DNA of 64,000 nt from Fimisoma sp964619315 (GTDB taxonomy: Bacteria > Bacillota > Clostridia > Peptostreptococcales > Anaerovoracaceae), in the NCBI GenBank assembly GCA_964619315.1, contig CAZUEH010000005.1:8840-72839 (forward strand), read 5' to 3'. Under the pieces are notes generated by a model. The model did no database searches. It was not told where the DNA came from and worked only from the letters and a program-made list of their open reading frames with translations. This document shows, in pieces, positions 1 to 8,542 of this stretch; position 1 is the stretch's first letter; the number at the start of each line of letters is the position of its first letter. Position numbers and translations under genes: made by a program.

Positions 1-1894
1 CGCCAAACACTTTGATTCCTGCATTTGCAAACATTTCTATTTGGCCGAGGTTTCCCACATAGATTCCCTTATCTGTATCTTTTAACAATTTCACGATTTT
101 TTCAAAATTTTCCTCAAGCCAATTTTTCATTGGCCCCTTTGCCATACCAAGCAAATACGGGCATAAAGCTATTTGCTGGGAAATAGCAAAATCTCTACAC
201 TCCTCATAATCCTTTAATGGCACCAACGCCCTAAGGGTTGGCGCAAAGGCTTTGCACTTACTTAATATGTCCACAGAATTCAGGAAGTTTTCTTTATTAT
301 CAAAATATATCTCTAGAGCCCCTTCCTCATTAGACTCATCTTCAATAGAATTAGTCCACGGTTTCCCACCGTCTTTAGGCTTGTAACTTTCTATAATTTC
401 TAACTTAAGCTTTTCTAGCGTTTCTCTTCTCAAAGCGTTTATTGCCGATACAGGCACATAGGCTTTGATCGGTTCAACAACTTGAATCTGCTCAACCTCA
501 AAAGCAGTCCCTCCAGTTTTGGCAAGCTGCACTTTGAGCCCTTCTTCGCACCCCTGCCCCTTTTGCGAAATCTGTGGAATTATATCACTTGTCGCTTCAA
601 CAAGTATCGCTCCCCCGTTTTTACCTGTTCCTCTAGCAGATAACAAGAGGCTTTCCTCAGCAATCACTTTCGCTTTCATTGTTATTGGTGCTTTTCTGCT
701 GAACTTCCCACTATCAAATGTCAACTCTTCAAAAGTTTTTCTCGCATCACTCATTTGCTTCGAAGACATCAATCTATATATGGCTTCGCCCTTTCTGACA
801 GGTGCCTTTATGTCACCTATTTTAGTAATGTCATTTTTCTTTTCTTCAACATATGTAATCAAATTACCTGTAAGTTCTTTGCTTCTTATCTCGACATAGT
901 CGCCTTTGCATACAGGGATCCTCGCACTCATGTCTACAAGCGGTCCTCTGCTATCTCTCGTAACCTCTCCAGCAAAAATTCCAGCATTTTTGGAAAAATC
1001 AGAGGCCATGAGTTCTTCGTTGGGATCGCCATAAAAATATCCTTTAGTAAATCCCCCTCTGTTGAAAATCTGCTTCAGCAGCTGGAAATCTTTTTCATCA
1101 ACTCTGTATTCTCCGTCTTTTTCCCATAGGTCCAAATATTTTCTGTATATCGAAGTTACCACCGCCACGTACTCTGGTGATTTCATACGGCCCTCTATTT
1201 TAAGCGAAGCTACTCCTGCTTCAGTCATTTTTCCAATTTCTTCTATAAGGCACATGTCTTTGGGGCTTAGCGGGTATGGTTTGCCTTCCATTCCATCATA
1301 TGGTAAGCGGCAAGGTTGGGCGCAGGTTCCTTTGTTGCCTGAACGTCCACCTATATACCTACTCATTTGGCATTGGCCCGAATAGCACATACATAATGCT
1401 CCGTGAACAAAGGCTTCTATTTCTATTCCCGTTTCTACTGCCTTTTGCATCTCCTCAAAAGTCACCTCTCGGGCTAGTACTACTCTTTTGTAGCCTAACT
1501 TAGCGGCAGCTTCTACACCCTTTACATCGTACACTCCCGCTTGAGTTGATAAATGCAAAGTTAGGTTTGGCAGGTTTTCTTTTAGAATGTTTCCAAACCC
1601 CAAATCTTGAACTATTATTGCATCTACTCCCATGTCGTAGTATCTTCTTGCTTGCTCGTAAGCTGCTTCAAGATCTTCATCTTCCATGAGGGTGTTCATT
1701 GCAAGGTAAGTTTTGACACCTCTAAGATGCCCATAATCGATTGCTTCTTGTGCTTCTTTATCGGAAAAGTTTTCGGCATTGCCTCGGGCACTAAAAGCAC
1801 TGCCACCTATGTAAATGGCATCTGCACCGTTTTCTACAGCAGCTATAAACTGCTTTGTGCCTCCTGCGGGAACCAGTAACTCACTTCTTTTCAT
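1..1894 (-). CDS. U32 family peptidase (partial, C-terminus off the window)
   Basis: A long minus-strand frame opens with MKRSELLVPAG at 1894 and stays open to the left edge, giving 631 residues without a stop. The middle carries the U32 signature E-x-F-x-H-G-A-L-C followed by C-Y-S-G-Q-C (about residues 160-176), and then the cysteine-rich stretch C-A-Q-P-C-R. The part after residue 380 is the extra domain of the long collagenase-like U32 form (usually near 800 residues), so roughly the last fifth is missing. Family members are annotated as proteases, but bacterial relatives such as RlhA and TrhP act in RNA hydroxylation, so a role in RNA modification is as likely as proteolysis. The family is clear; the substrate cannot be read from sequence. 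Confidence 0.9.
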   Translation of the reverse strand, partial: MKRSELLVPAGGTKQFIAAVENGADAIYIGGSAFSARGNAENFSDKEAQEAIDYGHLRGVKTYLAMNTLMEDEDLEAAYEQARRYYDMGVDAIIVQDLGFGNILKENLPNLTLHLSTQAGVYDVKGVEAAAKLGYKRVVLAREVTFEEMQKAVETGIEIEAFVHGALCMCYSGQCQMSRYIGGRSGNKGTCAQPCRLPYDGMEGKPYPLSPKDMCLIEEIGKMTEAGVASLKIEGRMKSPEYVAVVTSIYRKYLDLWEKDGEYRVDEKDFQLLKQIFNRGGFTKGYFYGDPNEELMASDFSKNAGIFAGEVTRDSRGPLVDMSARIPVCKGDYVEIRSKELTGNLITYVEEKKNDITKIGDIKAPVRKGEAIYRLMSSKQMSDARKTFEELTFDSGKFSRKAPITMKAKVIAEESLLLSARGTGKNGGAILVEATSDIIPQISQKGQGCEEGLKVQLAKTGGTAFEVEQIQVVEPIKAYVPVSAINALRRETLEKLKLEIIESYKPKDGGKPWTNSIEDESNEEGALEIYFDNKENFLNSVDILSKCKAFAPTLRALVPLKDYEECRDFAISQQIALCPYLLGMAKGPMKNWLEENFEKIVKLLKDTDKGIYVGNLGQIEMFANAGIKVFG

Positions 1895-1980
1895 ATAGTT
1901 TCCTCTTCAAATTCTTTTTTTACATCATACTACCCATAGGTCGATTGGGCAAGAAGGATATTTTGCGTACTTAAGTTGAA

Positions 1981-2011
1981 AGTACAAAAATGAGCGACCT
2001 TTGGCCGCTCA
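1981..2011 (-). terminator. Rho-independent terminator after the rRNA methyltransferase gene
   Basis: Arms GAGCGACC and GGCCGCTC pair (one mismatch) around a TTT loop at 1992-2010. On the minus strand they are followed by a T-rich run. The hairpin lies 16 bases past the stop codon at 2027. Confidence 0.7.
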
Positions 2012-2026
2012 CATATTGAGTTTGTA

Positions 2027-3163
2027 TTATGCTTTTGGTTTTTTTCCATGGTATTGATAGTAGCACACTTCCATACGACCATTAAAAAGCTTTCTTCGCC
2101 TATCGGCAGGACGCTTGAACACTTTTTCTTCTATGGTTTTGTCTGGTGTTATTGCGTACATTGACCATGTTGGATTCTTTTGTATGAACCCAGCGAACCC
2201 TTCATATAGTTTGTCTATCGACTCTTGATCCCCTATTCTTTCGCCATAAGGTGGGTTTGTAATTATAATGCCACCCTCTTTGCCACCGGATTGAAGTTTG
2301 TTAGCATCAGCAACTGTAAAGTTTATGTCCTTTAAAACTCCTGCTTGTGATGCGTTTTCCATCGCTACGGATATTGCTTTTTTGTCAACATCAGAAGCAT
2401 ATATTTCCAGCGGATGCTCTCTGTCTATTTCTTCGACCGCTTTGGCTCTTTCTTCTTCCCAAAACTTTGAAGGGATTGCTTCCCAATCTTCTGAAACAAA
2501 ACTTCTGTTTAGGCCAGGTGCCATGTTTCTTCCTATCATTGCCGCCTCAATAGCTAAAGTTCCTGAGCCACAGCAAGGATCTACTAAAATTCTGCCGGGT
2601 CTCCAGAAAGAAAGATTTATCATGGCTGACGCCAAAGTTTCTTTTATAGGAGCAATTACTGCGTTTTCCCTATATCCCCTCTTGTGAAGCCCTGGGCCTG
2701 TCGTGTCAAGAGTTACAGTTACTCTGTCTTTTAATAAAGTTATCTTTATATCATAGAGAGCACCAGTTTTTTCAAAATAGTCTATCGCATAAGTTTCCTT
2801 TAGCTTTTCTACCACAGCTTTTTCAGCAACTGACTGGCAAGCTGGAACGCTAGAAAGTTTGGATTTTACAGAAGATCCGTTCACTATGAACTTGCCTTCT
2901 GGTGGAATCCATTGTTCCCAAGGAATTGCTTTTACTTGCTGGAACAAATCCTCGAACTCATATGCCATGAACTCTGCCATTTTTATTTGTATTCTATCGG
3001 CACATCTTAGCCATAGGTTTGCTTTGGCTACTGCTCTTTCATCACCTGAAAATGTTATCTTTCCATCTTCAGATTTAATTATCTTGTATCCTAACGCTTC
3101 GATTTCTCGCTTTACTGGGGCTTCTAAGCCAAAAGTCGTTGTTGCGATGAGTTCAAGTTTCAT
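2027..3163 (-). CDS. ypsC: THUMP-domain class I SAM-dependent rRNA methyltransferase (YpsC/RlmL type)
   Basis: The 378-residue protein has an N-terminal ferredoxin-like and THUMP RNA-binding region (about 1-155) followed by a Rossmann methyltransferase domain. Visible motifs are the SAM-binding D-P-C-C-G-S-G-T (about residue 193) and the catalytic N-P-P-Y-G-E-R (about residue 303), which marks N2-guanine methylation. E. coli RlmL methylates G2445 of 23S rRNA; the Firmicute YpsC form is shorter and lacks the second (RlmK) half, as here. It lies between terminators and appears to be a single-gene unit. Family assignment is secure; the exact rRNA position is inferred from the family. Confidence 0.9.
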   Translation of the reverse strand: MKLELIATTTFGLEAPVKREIEALGYKIIKSEDGKITFSGDERAVAKANLWLRCADRIQIKMAEFMAYEFEDLFQQVKAIPWEQWIPPEGKFIVNGSSVKSKLSSVPACQSVAEKAVVEKLKETYAIDYFEKTGALYDIKITLLKDRVTVTLDTTGPGLHKRGYRENAVIAPIKETLASAMINLSFWRPGRILVDPCCGSGTLAIEAAMIGRNMAPGLNRSFVSEDWEAIPSKFWEEERAKAVEEIDREHPLEIYASDVDKKAISVAMENASQAGVLKDINFTVADANKLQSGGKEGGIIITNPPYGERIGDQESIDKLYEGFAGFIQKNPTWSMYAITPDKTIEEKVFKRPADRRRKLFNGRMEVCYYQYHGKKPKA

Positions 3164-3212
3164 ATTATATCCCTTTCATATTTGGCATCTTGTGCCTAAT
3201 AGTTTATAAAGT

Positions 3213-3240
3213 CAAAAACAGCGTCTTTTTAAGGACGCTG
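3213..3240 (-). terminator. Terminator after mreB
   Basis: A perfect 7-bp stem, CAGCGTC (3219-3225) with GACGCTG (3234-3240), is followed on the minus strand by TTTTTGAC. It ends just below the mreB stop at 3248. Confidence 0.75.
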
Positions 3241-3247
3241 CATCTGT

Positions 3248-4270
3248 TTAGAGGTAAGGTGCCTTTTTATTTAGATAGTTGCTCTTCAAAGCTTCAAGTT
3301 CATCTAATGCTTTGCCGGTTCCTACTGCTACGCAGGATTTAGGGTCTTCAGCAACTACTACTTTAATTCCAGTTCTATCCTCAATTCTCTTGTCTATTCC
3401 ATAAAGCAATGCTCCGCCGCCTGTTATTACGATTCCAGAGTTGCTTATATCTGCTGCCAATTCAGGTGGAGTTCTTTCTAGAACATTGTGAACAGCTTCG
3501 CAAATTTCACGAAGTGGTTCCTCTAAGGCGTCCATGATTTCTTCTGATGAAACATCTACAATCTTAGGTAATCCAGTTACTAAGTCACGTCCTCTACATT
3601 CCTTAGTAACTGGCTTTTCTCTTGGGAAAGCAGTTCCTATTGTAACTTTTAGATCTTCTGCAGTTCTTTCACCTATATAAAGTTTATGAACTTTTCTCAT
3701 GTATTTTACGATTGCTTCGTCGAATTTGTCACCAGCCATCTTGACAGATGAGCTTGCAACTATTCCGCCTAATGAAATTACAGCTATGTCTGTAGTTCCT
3801 CCGCCTATGTCTATTACCATAGTTCCGTCTGGTTTGCTGATATCAAGTCCCGCACCGATAGCTGCTGCAACAGGTTCTTCCATAAGGAAAACATCTTTTC
3901 CTCCAGCCTGCTCCGCTGCTTCACGTACGGCTCTCTTTTCAACTTCAGTTACACCGCTTGGAACGCACACCATAATTCTAGGCTTAAAGAATCTTCCGTT
4001 ACCGCAAGCCTTTCTTATGAAATATTTTAACATTCTTTCGGTAATGTCATAATCAGAAACCACTCCATCTTTTAATGGTTTGATAGCTATTATATTGGAT
4101 GGGGTTCTTCCAAGCATCTGTCTTGCTTCTTCTCCGACTGCCAAAATTTCGTCTGTGTCGTTATTGATAGCAACCACCGATGGTTCGCTTAGAACTATAC
4201 CCTTCCCTTTTATATACACCAGCACATTAGCCGTGCCTAAGTCAACGCCTACTTCATTTGCAAATGCCAT
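3248..4270 (-). CDS. mreB: MreB/Mbl rod-shape actin homologue
   Basis: This 340-residue protein is full length for MreB. It shows the actin-fold nucleotide motifs: phosphate-1 D-L-G-T-A-N (residues 10-15), phosphate-2 D-I-G-G-G-T-T-D (about 154-161) and the adenosine motif near I-T-G-G-G-A-L-L (about 285). MreB polymers lie under the membrane and guide lateral wall synthesis. The gene is not beside mreC and mreD; it has its own promoter and terminator, which is common for the extra paralogues Mbl or MreBH. I therefore accept the family but not which paralogue it is. The start is supported by an AAAGGAG site a few bases upstream. Confidence 0.92.
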   Translation of the reverse strand: MAFANEVGVDLGTANVLVYIKGKGIVLSEPSVVAINNDTDEILAVGEEARQMLGRTPSNIIAIKPLKDGVVSDYDITERMLKYFIRKACGNGRFFKPRIMVCVPSGVTEVEKRAVREAAEQAGGKDVFLMEEPVAAAIGAGLDISKPDGTMVIDIGGGTTDIAVISLGGIVASSSVKMAGDKFDEAIVKYMRKVHKLYIGERTAEDLKVTIGTAFPREKPVTKECRGRDLVTGLPKIVDVSSEEIMDALEEPLREICEAVHNVLERTPPELAADISNSGIVITGGGALLYGIDKRIEDRTGIKVVVAEDPKSCVAVGTGKALDELEALKSNYLNKKAPYL

Positions 4271-4345
4271 TCCTAATCTCCTTTTCTAAAATAACTCAAT
4301 ATGTAAAGTTTGAATAAATTATCTATGTTTTACATTCCTCGTAAC

Positions 4346-4374
4346 ATTATATATAAAGTTTTTGTTTTTTTCAA
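4346..4374 (-). promoter_or_regulatory. Sigma-A promoter for mreB
   Basis: On the minus strand TTGAAA (4369-4374) is separated by 17 bases from TATAAT (4346-4351), about 75 bases before the mreB start. Confidence 0.7.
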
Positions 4375-4424
4375 TTTATTTAGACGAATTGTATGTGAAT
4401 TTTTAATATTCTTTAATATATGCT

Positions 4425-4465
4425 AAAAATAAAGGCAGTCAGGAGCATTTCCCGTCTGCCTTTAT
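4425..4465 (-). terminator. Terminator of the tryptophan ABC transporter operon
   Basis: A perfect 10-bp stem pairs ATAAAGGCAG (4429-4438) with CTGCCTTTAT (4456-4465). On the minus strand it is followed by TTTTTAGC. It sits 24 bases after the last gene of the transporter operon. Confidence 0.8.
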
Positions 4466-4488
4466 TGTCTTTTTTATATCAGTTTTGT

Positions 4489-5271
4489 TTATAGAAGCAT
4501 ACGATCGTTGTTTATGCTGAATTTCTCTATGAGCTTTTCCACTGTCATGTCTTTTCGCTCTTCTCCGCTTATGTCCATTACTATTTTGCCGTTTTGCATT
4601 AGAATGGTACGATTTCCGTATTTGAGAGCATCATTCATGTTGTGAGTTATCATTAGAGTACGCATATCTTCGTTATTTGAAAAAGTTTCTGTCAGCGCAA
4701 GTATTTTTTCTGCCGCTGATGGATCAAGGGCTGCAGTGTGCTCATCTAAAAGCAAAATCTTAGGTTCTGCTATGACTGCCATAAACAAGGTTAATGCCTG
4801 TCTTTGTCCTCCAGAAAGCAACTTGACCTTTTGGGTGAGTTTATCTTCCAAACCCATTTCCAGCACTGCCAATTTTTCACGAAAGATTTGCCTCTCGGCT
4901 TTAGTGATACCTGGTTGTAAGCCTCTACTCTTATTCTTAGCAGCAGCTATAGCCAGATTTTCTTCGATAGTCATGTCAAATGCTGTTCCCTTAAGTGGGT
5001 CTTGAAAAACTCTTCCGATATATTTAGCACGTTTATGCTCAGCTGTCTTTGTTATGTCGTCTTCACCTAATATGATTGTACCTGTGTCGGGCAATGATAC
5101 TCCGGCGATAACATTAAGTAATGTTGACTTGCCGGCACCGTTATTGCCTATTACAGTAACAAATTCGCCTTTTCCTATGCTCAAAGACACGTTGGAAAGT
5201 GCAACTTTCTCGTTGATAGTCCCCTCGCCGTAAACTTTTGTTATGTTATGAATTTGAAGCAGCTTTTCCAT
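4489..5271 (-). CDS. trpZ: ABC transporter ATP-binding protein, TrpZ type
   Basis: This 260-residue protein is a cytoplasmic ABC ATPase with Walker A G-N-N-G-A-G-K-S-T (about 42-50), signature L-S-G-G-Q-R-Q (about 153) and Walker B L-L-L-D-E-H (about 174). It is the third gene of a substrate-binding protein/permease/ATPase set. Its start overlaps the end of the permease gene by 26 bases, which points to translational coupling. Regulation would come from the T-box leader at the operon head. The tryptophan assignment comes from that leader rather than from this protein. Confidence 0.85.
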   Translation of the reverse strand: MEKLLQIHNITKVYGEGTINEKVALSNVSLSIGKGEFVTVIGNNGAGKSTLLNVIAGVSLPDTGTIILGEDDITKTAEHKRAKYIGRVFQDPLKGTAFDMTIEENLAIAAAKNKSRGLQPGITKAERQIFREKLAVLEMGLEDKLTQKVKLLSGGQRQALTLFMAVIAEPKILLLDEHTAALDPSAAEKILALTETFSNNEDMRTLMITHNMNDALKYGNRTILMQNGKIVMDISGEERKDMTVEKLIEKFSINNDRMLL

Positions 5272-6163
5272 TTATGCTCCTCCTTTTTCTTATCTTTGCA
5301 CCTCTTTCGCCTAAAAGCCCCAAATAAAGGGCCGCGGCTACGATTACAGCTGATACCAACTTAAGATCGCTGGATTCCATACCAAGATACAAGGCTTGGG
5401 AAATTATAATACGATAAAGGATTGCTCCTAACGAAGCAGCAATAAGTCTTCTTAATAGGCTTCTTGTTCCAAAGATGACTTCGCCTAAAATTACTGATGC
5501 TAAACCTATTATCATCATTCCAGTACCACTGCTTATGTCCGCAAAGGCTTGGTTTTGTGCTAGCATTCCACCTGCCAGTCCAACGAGCCCGTTCGAAACA
5601 GCAAGTCCCATCATCTTCATATTGTCGCCTGATACTCCTGCTGCTCTTACCATGTCTTCATTGTCACCAGTAGCTCTAAATACAAATCCAAGTCGAGTCT
5701 GCAAAAACATGTACAATAGCCCTATGAGAATAGTCAATATCACAAAGCCTAAAATTATGCCAGAAAATTTGGCAGGCATGATTTTATCTGCCATATCGTA
5801 TATTGTGTCAACTCTCGTAAGAGGAATATTGGGAGTTTTGCCCATTATTCTTAGATTTATAGAATACGACGCCAACATTACAAGTATTCCCGCTAATATT
5901 GGTTGTATCTTTAATTTGGTGTGCAAAAATCCTGTAGTAAGGCCCGCAATGGCTCCTGCCAGAAAAGCACCAATAAGACTTATATATGGATTCACCCCTG
6001 CTGTGCACATTACAGCAGCGGTAGCCATGCCTGTGACGATGGAACCATCCACCGTCAAATCAGGCATGTTTAATGTCCTAAAGGATAAAAATATTCCCAG
6101 TGCAAGGACCGCATATATTGTCCCTAATTCTATGGCTCCTAACAGAGCCGTCAAGGTCATCAT
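5246..6163 (-). CDS. trpY: ABC transporter permease, TrpY type
   Basis: This 305-residue hydrophobic protein has about eight predicted membrane segments and resembles the LivH-like permeases that pair with ABC_sub_bind lipoproteins. The N-terminus contains E-L-G-T-I-Y-A-V-L-A-L-G, typical of the family. A basic C-terminal tail (about 286-305) overlaps the start of the ATPase gene. It sits 26 bases after the binding-protein gene in the same direction. It would form the membrane channel for the amino acid delivered by the lipoprotein. Confidence 0.85.
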   Translation of the reverse strand: MMTLTALLGAIELGTIYAVLALGIFLSFRTLNMPDLTVDGSIVTGMATAAVMCTAGVNPYISLIGAFLAGAIAGLTTGFLHTKLKIQPILAGILVMLASYSINLRIMGKTPNIPLTRVDTIYDMADKIMPAKFSGIILGFVILTILIGLLYMFLQTRLGFVFRATGDNEDMVRAAGVSGDNMKMMGLAVSNGLVGLAGGMLAQNQAFADISSGTGMMIIGLASVILGEVIFGTRSLLRRLIAASLGAILYRIIISQALYLGMESSDLKLVSAVIVAAALYLGLLGERGAKIRKRRSINGKAASNS

Positions 6164-6189
6164 AAAGTTAATTCTCCTTCATCGGTCGA

Positions 6190-7158
6190 TTATAGCACGT
6201 TCTTTTCTAAAACGCTTTCAGGAATTTCTATTCCTAATATTTTAGCGGTTGCTGTGTTGATGTATACGCTCATTGTAGACATCTTTCTTACTGGCATAGT
6301 AGCAGAGTCCACGCCTTCTAAAATTTCTACGATCATAGAGGATGTTTCTTTACCAAGTATTTTGTAATCGATTCCGTAAGTAGCAAGACCACCGTCTTCT
6401 ACCATTGAGTCAGCACTTACATAGAATGGAATCTTAGCATCATTGAATACCTTAGTAGCTACAGGCATTGAAGAAGCAACAGTGTTGTCAATTGGTGAGA
6501 ATACTATGTCAACTTTGTCTGCCAAATATTGAGCTGCTTGCTGAACTTCACTTGTATTGGTTACTGTGGATTCTACCACTTTGTATCCGTTAGCCTTTGC
6601 GTATTCATTTAGATCTGCTATTACAGAAACTGAGTTGTCTTCGCCTATGTTATATAAAGCACCGATAGTTTTGAAATCAGGATCTATTTCTTTTGCAAGA
6701 TCGATTATGCTTCCTGCGGAAATTTCATCAGAAGTTCCTGTTACATTACCACCAGGTGTTTCAAGGCTGTCTACCAAGCCAGCAGATACTGGATCAGTTA
6801 CCGCTGCAAACACGATAGGTATATCTGTGGTTTCGCTAAGGGCTGCCTGTGCAGCAGGAGTAGCTATCGCCACTATCACATCACACTCTTCACCTACAAA
6901 AGTCTGTGCGATATTCTTCATTGTCGCCATATCATTTTGGCCGTTTTTATAAATGATTTCGATGTTTTCGCCATCAACATAGCCTTCGTCTTCAAGGCCC
7001 TCTATGATACTTTCTCTTATAGTGTCAAGAGAAGGATGTTCCATAAGTTGAACGACTCCTATTTTGTACACCTTGCCTTCGTCATCTTTTCCTTTGCATC
7101 CTGTAAACATCATCATAGACATTGCCAGTACCAATAAGATTGCTAATACTTTTTTCAT
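6190..7158 (-). CDS. trpX: ABC transporter substrate-binding lipoprotein, TrpX type
   Basis: This 322-residue protein begins with a lipoprotein signal ending in F-T-G-C, with the lipidated cysteine at residue 21. The mature part is the ABC_sub_bind (periplasmic-binding-like) fold: it opens with Y-K-I-G-V-V-Q-L-M-E-H-P and later has I-V-F-A-A-V-T-D-P-V-S-A-G-L-V (about 122-136). An AGGAGAG ribosome binding site precedes the ATG. It is the first gene after the T-box leader. Homologues of this protein downstream of UGG T-boxes in other Firmicutes are proposed tryptophan binding proteins, so tryptophan is the best ligand guess. Confidence 0.87.
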   Translation of the reverse strand: MKKVLAILLVLAMSMMMFTGCKGKDDEGKVYKIGVVQLMEHPSLDTIRESIIEGLEDEGYVDGENIEIIYKNGQNDMATMKNIAQTFVGEECDVIVAIATPAAQAALSETTDIPIVFAAVTDPVSAGLVDSLETPGGNVTGTSDEISAGSIIDLAKEIDPDFKTIGALYNIGEDNSVSVIADLNEYAKANGYKVVESTVTNTSEVQQAAQYLADKVDIVFSPIDNTVASSMPVATKVFNDAKIPFYVSADSMVEDGGLATYGIDYKILGKETSSMIVEILEGVDSATMPVRKMSTMSVYINTATAKILGIEIPESVLEKNVL

Positions 7159-7189
7159 TTTCTCTCTCCTTTTCTATTTGGATGTTTCT

Positions 7190-7475
7190 CTGCAAAAAAG
7201 AAACCCCGTCCTTGAAAAAACTCAAGGACAGGGTATTAACCTGCGGTACCACCTTGTTTGACCTGAAAAAACAGTCCCGCCTCTTGCAGAGTGCCATCAC
7301 ACTCCTTACCACTAACGTAGGTGCCACGTCTCAGATACTCAGCATATATGCTTTTCCCCTCGCCCTCAGGAGCCCATTGTTCTAATCCGTTATCTATTCG
7401 GCTTCCACCATCCCGAACTCGCTGCAAGAGCTGCAATTAGTTTTACTTCTCCATCAAAGGTTTAGCTATTTGATT
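7190..7475 (-). promoter_or_regulatory. T-box riboswitch leader, tryptophan specifier (UGG)
   Basis: The minus strand carries the conserved T-box AAGGTGGTACCGCAG (7241-7255). It is followed by a long terminator stem (arms within 7204-7234) and a T-rich tail at 7190-7203. Stem I is visible upstream: the GGATGGTGGAAGCC loop motif and two short helices, GGAG/CTCC and CTAAT/ATTAG, that frame an internal loop. The right side of that loop reads AACAA-TGG-G, placing the specifier codon UGG at 7374-7376 with the usual purine after it. Uncharged tRNA-Trp should therefore stabilise the antiterminator and turn on the downstream transporter. The structure was read by hand, not folded. Confidence 0.93.
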
Positions 7476-7484
7476 TATACAGTG

Positions 7485-7513
7485 AGTTTACCACCGGTTT
7501 TGTCCGATGTCAA
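7485..7513 (-). promoter_or_regulatory. Promoter of the T-box / trpXYZ operon
   Basis: On the minus strand a perfect TTGACA (7508-7513) and TAAACT (7485-7490) are 17 bases apart, just upstream of the first T-box helix. Confidence 0.8.
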
Positions 7514-7581
7514 CTATTTTCTTTAATTTTTTTGTTGCCCCATAACAATTCTTTGTAACCATTGGATTTTCACATTTTTCA

Positions 7582-7610
7582 GTGTCAATCTGCCAAAAAT
7601 TTGATATAAT
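7582..7610 (+). promoter_or_regulatory. Probable promoter for the DUF2200 gene
   Basis: A perfect TATAAT at 7605-7610 lies 39 bases before the start codon. The -35 match (GTGTCA, 7582-7587, 17-base spacer) is only moderate. Confidence 0.5.
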
Positions 7611-7648
7611 ATAAAAAGATTTTACTGAAATATTTTAGGAGGATTAAT

Positions 7649-7996
7649 ATGGCAGGCCATCGCATTTTCAAAACTAGCGTTTCTAGCATTTATCCTTTTT
7701 ATGTTGATAAAGCTTTAAAAAAGAATCGCACAAAAGAAGAAGTAGACCAAATAATTTGCTGGCTTACAGGATATGCCCACGAGACTTTGGAAAAAGCATT
7801 AAACGAGAACCTTGATTTTGAGCATTTTTTCAAGGAAGCTCCTTCATTGAACCCTGCGAGAAAGCTTATCAAAGGCTCTGTTTGCGGAGTTAAAGTTGAA
7901 GAAGTTGAAGACCCTCTTATGCAGGGAATCCGTTACTTAGATAAACTAATCGACGAACTGGCAAAAGGCAAAAAAATGAGCGACATTTTGCGCTAA
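7649..7996 (+). CDS. DUF2200 family protein
   Basis: The 115-residue cytoplasmic protein opens with the family hallmark M-A-G-H-R-I-F-K-T-S-V-S-S-I-Y-P and continues with Y-V-D-K-A-L-K-K. This matches DUF2200 over its full length. A TTAGGAGGA ribosome binding site precedes the ATG. No enzymatic function is established for the family and no catalytic motif is evident. It is mostly helical and charged, without membrane segments. The gene starts a short plus-strand run with an acetyltransferase and an exporter, but I see no functional link. Confidence 0.85.
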   Translation: MAGHRIFKTSVSSIYPFYVDKALKKNRTKEEVDQIICWLTGYAHETLEKALNENLDFEHFFKEAPSLNPARKLIKGSVCGVKVEEVEDPLMQGIRYLDKLIDELAKGKKMSDILR

Positions 7997-8051
7997 TACA
8001 CTATAAAACAGCTACAGTCCTAATATGATTTTAATTAAAGGAGATTTTGAA

Positions 8052-8528
8052 ATGAACATACGTCTTGCAGAAGCAAAAGATTTAAAAGAGATTTTTAATA
8101 TTGAGGTTCTAACTTTTCCGCCTGCAGAAGCTGCTTCAGCTAAAAGCTTCGATTACAGGTTTGAGCATTTTCCTGAGTACCTTTTCGTCGCCGAAGAGGA
8201 TGGAATCATCAAGGCTATTGTATCAGGTCGGCCGGTCAATTCTCAGGTTATGGATGACGATATGTACGAAAATGCACCTTACCCTGCTGGGGATACCTTC
8301 GCTATTTTATCTGTAGCTACTAATCCAAAATTCCAAAAGCAAGGCATTGCATCAGCTCTAATTGAACACGCCAAAATTGCTTCTAAAAACATGGGGTTCA
8401 AGCATATGATTTTGGCCTGCAAAGAAAACAAGCGTGATTTTTACAAGGGCTTTGGCTTTTATGAACTATCCATCTCTAATTCTACTCATGGCCGAGCCGT
8501 ATGGTATGACATGAAGCTTGACCTTTAA
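8052..8528 (+). CDS. GNAT family N-acetyltransferase
   Basis: This is a GNAT-fold acetyltransferase of 158 residues. The acetyl-CoA loop is visible as V-A-T-N-P-K-F-Q-K-Q-G-I-A-S-A-L (Q-x-x-G-x-A, about residues 93-105), and the C-terminal F-Y-K-G-F-G-F-Y is typical of the family. I place the start at 8052, where AAAGGAG lies at the correct distance; an in-frame ATG at 8025 has no such site. The substrate is unknown; it resembles small-amine acetyltransferases such as the AANAT-like group. It is followed after 14 bases by the LysO gene, so they are probably cotranscribed. Confidence 0.85.
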   Translation: MNIRLAEAKDLKEIFNIEVLTFPPAEAASAKSFDYRFEHFPEYLFVAEEDGIIKAIVSGRPVNSQVMDDDMYENAPYPAGDTFAILSVATNPKFQKQGIASALIEHAKIASKNMGFKHMILACKENKRDFYKGFGFYELSISNSTHGRAVWYDMKLDL

Positions 8529-8542
8529 TTAGGAGGTACAAA

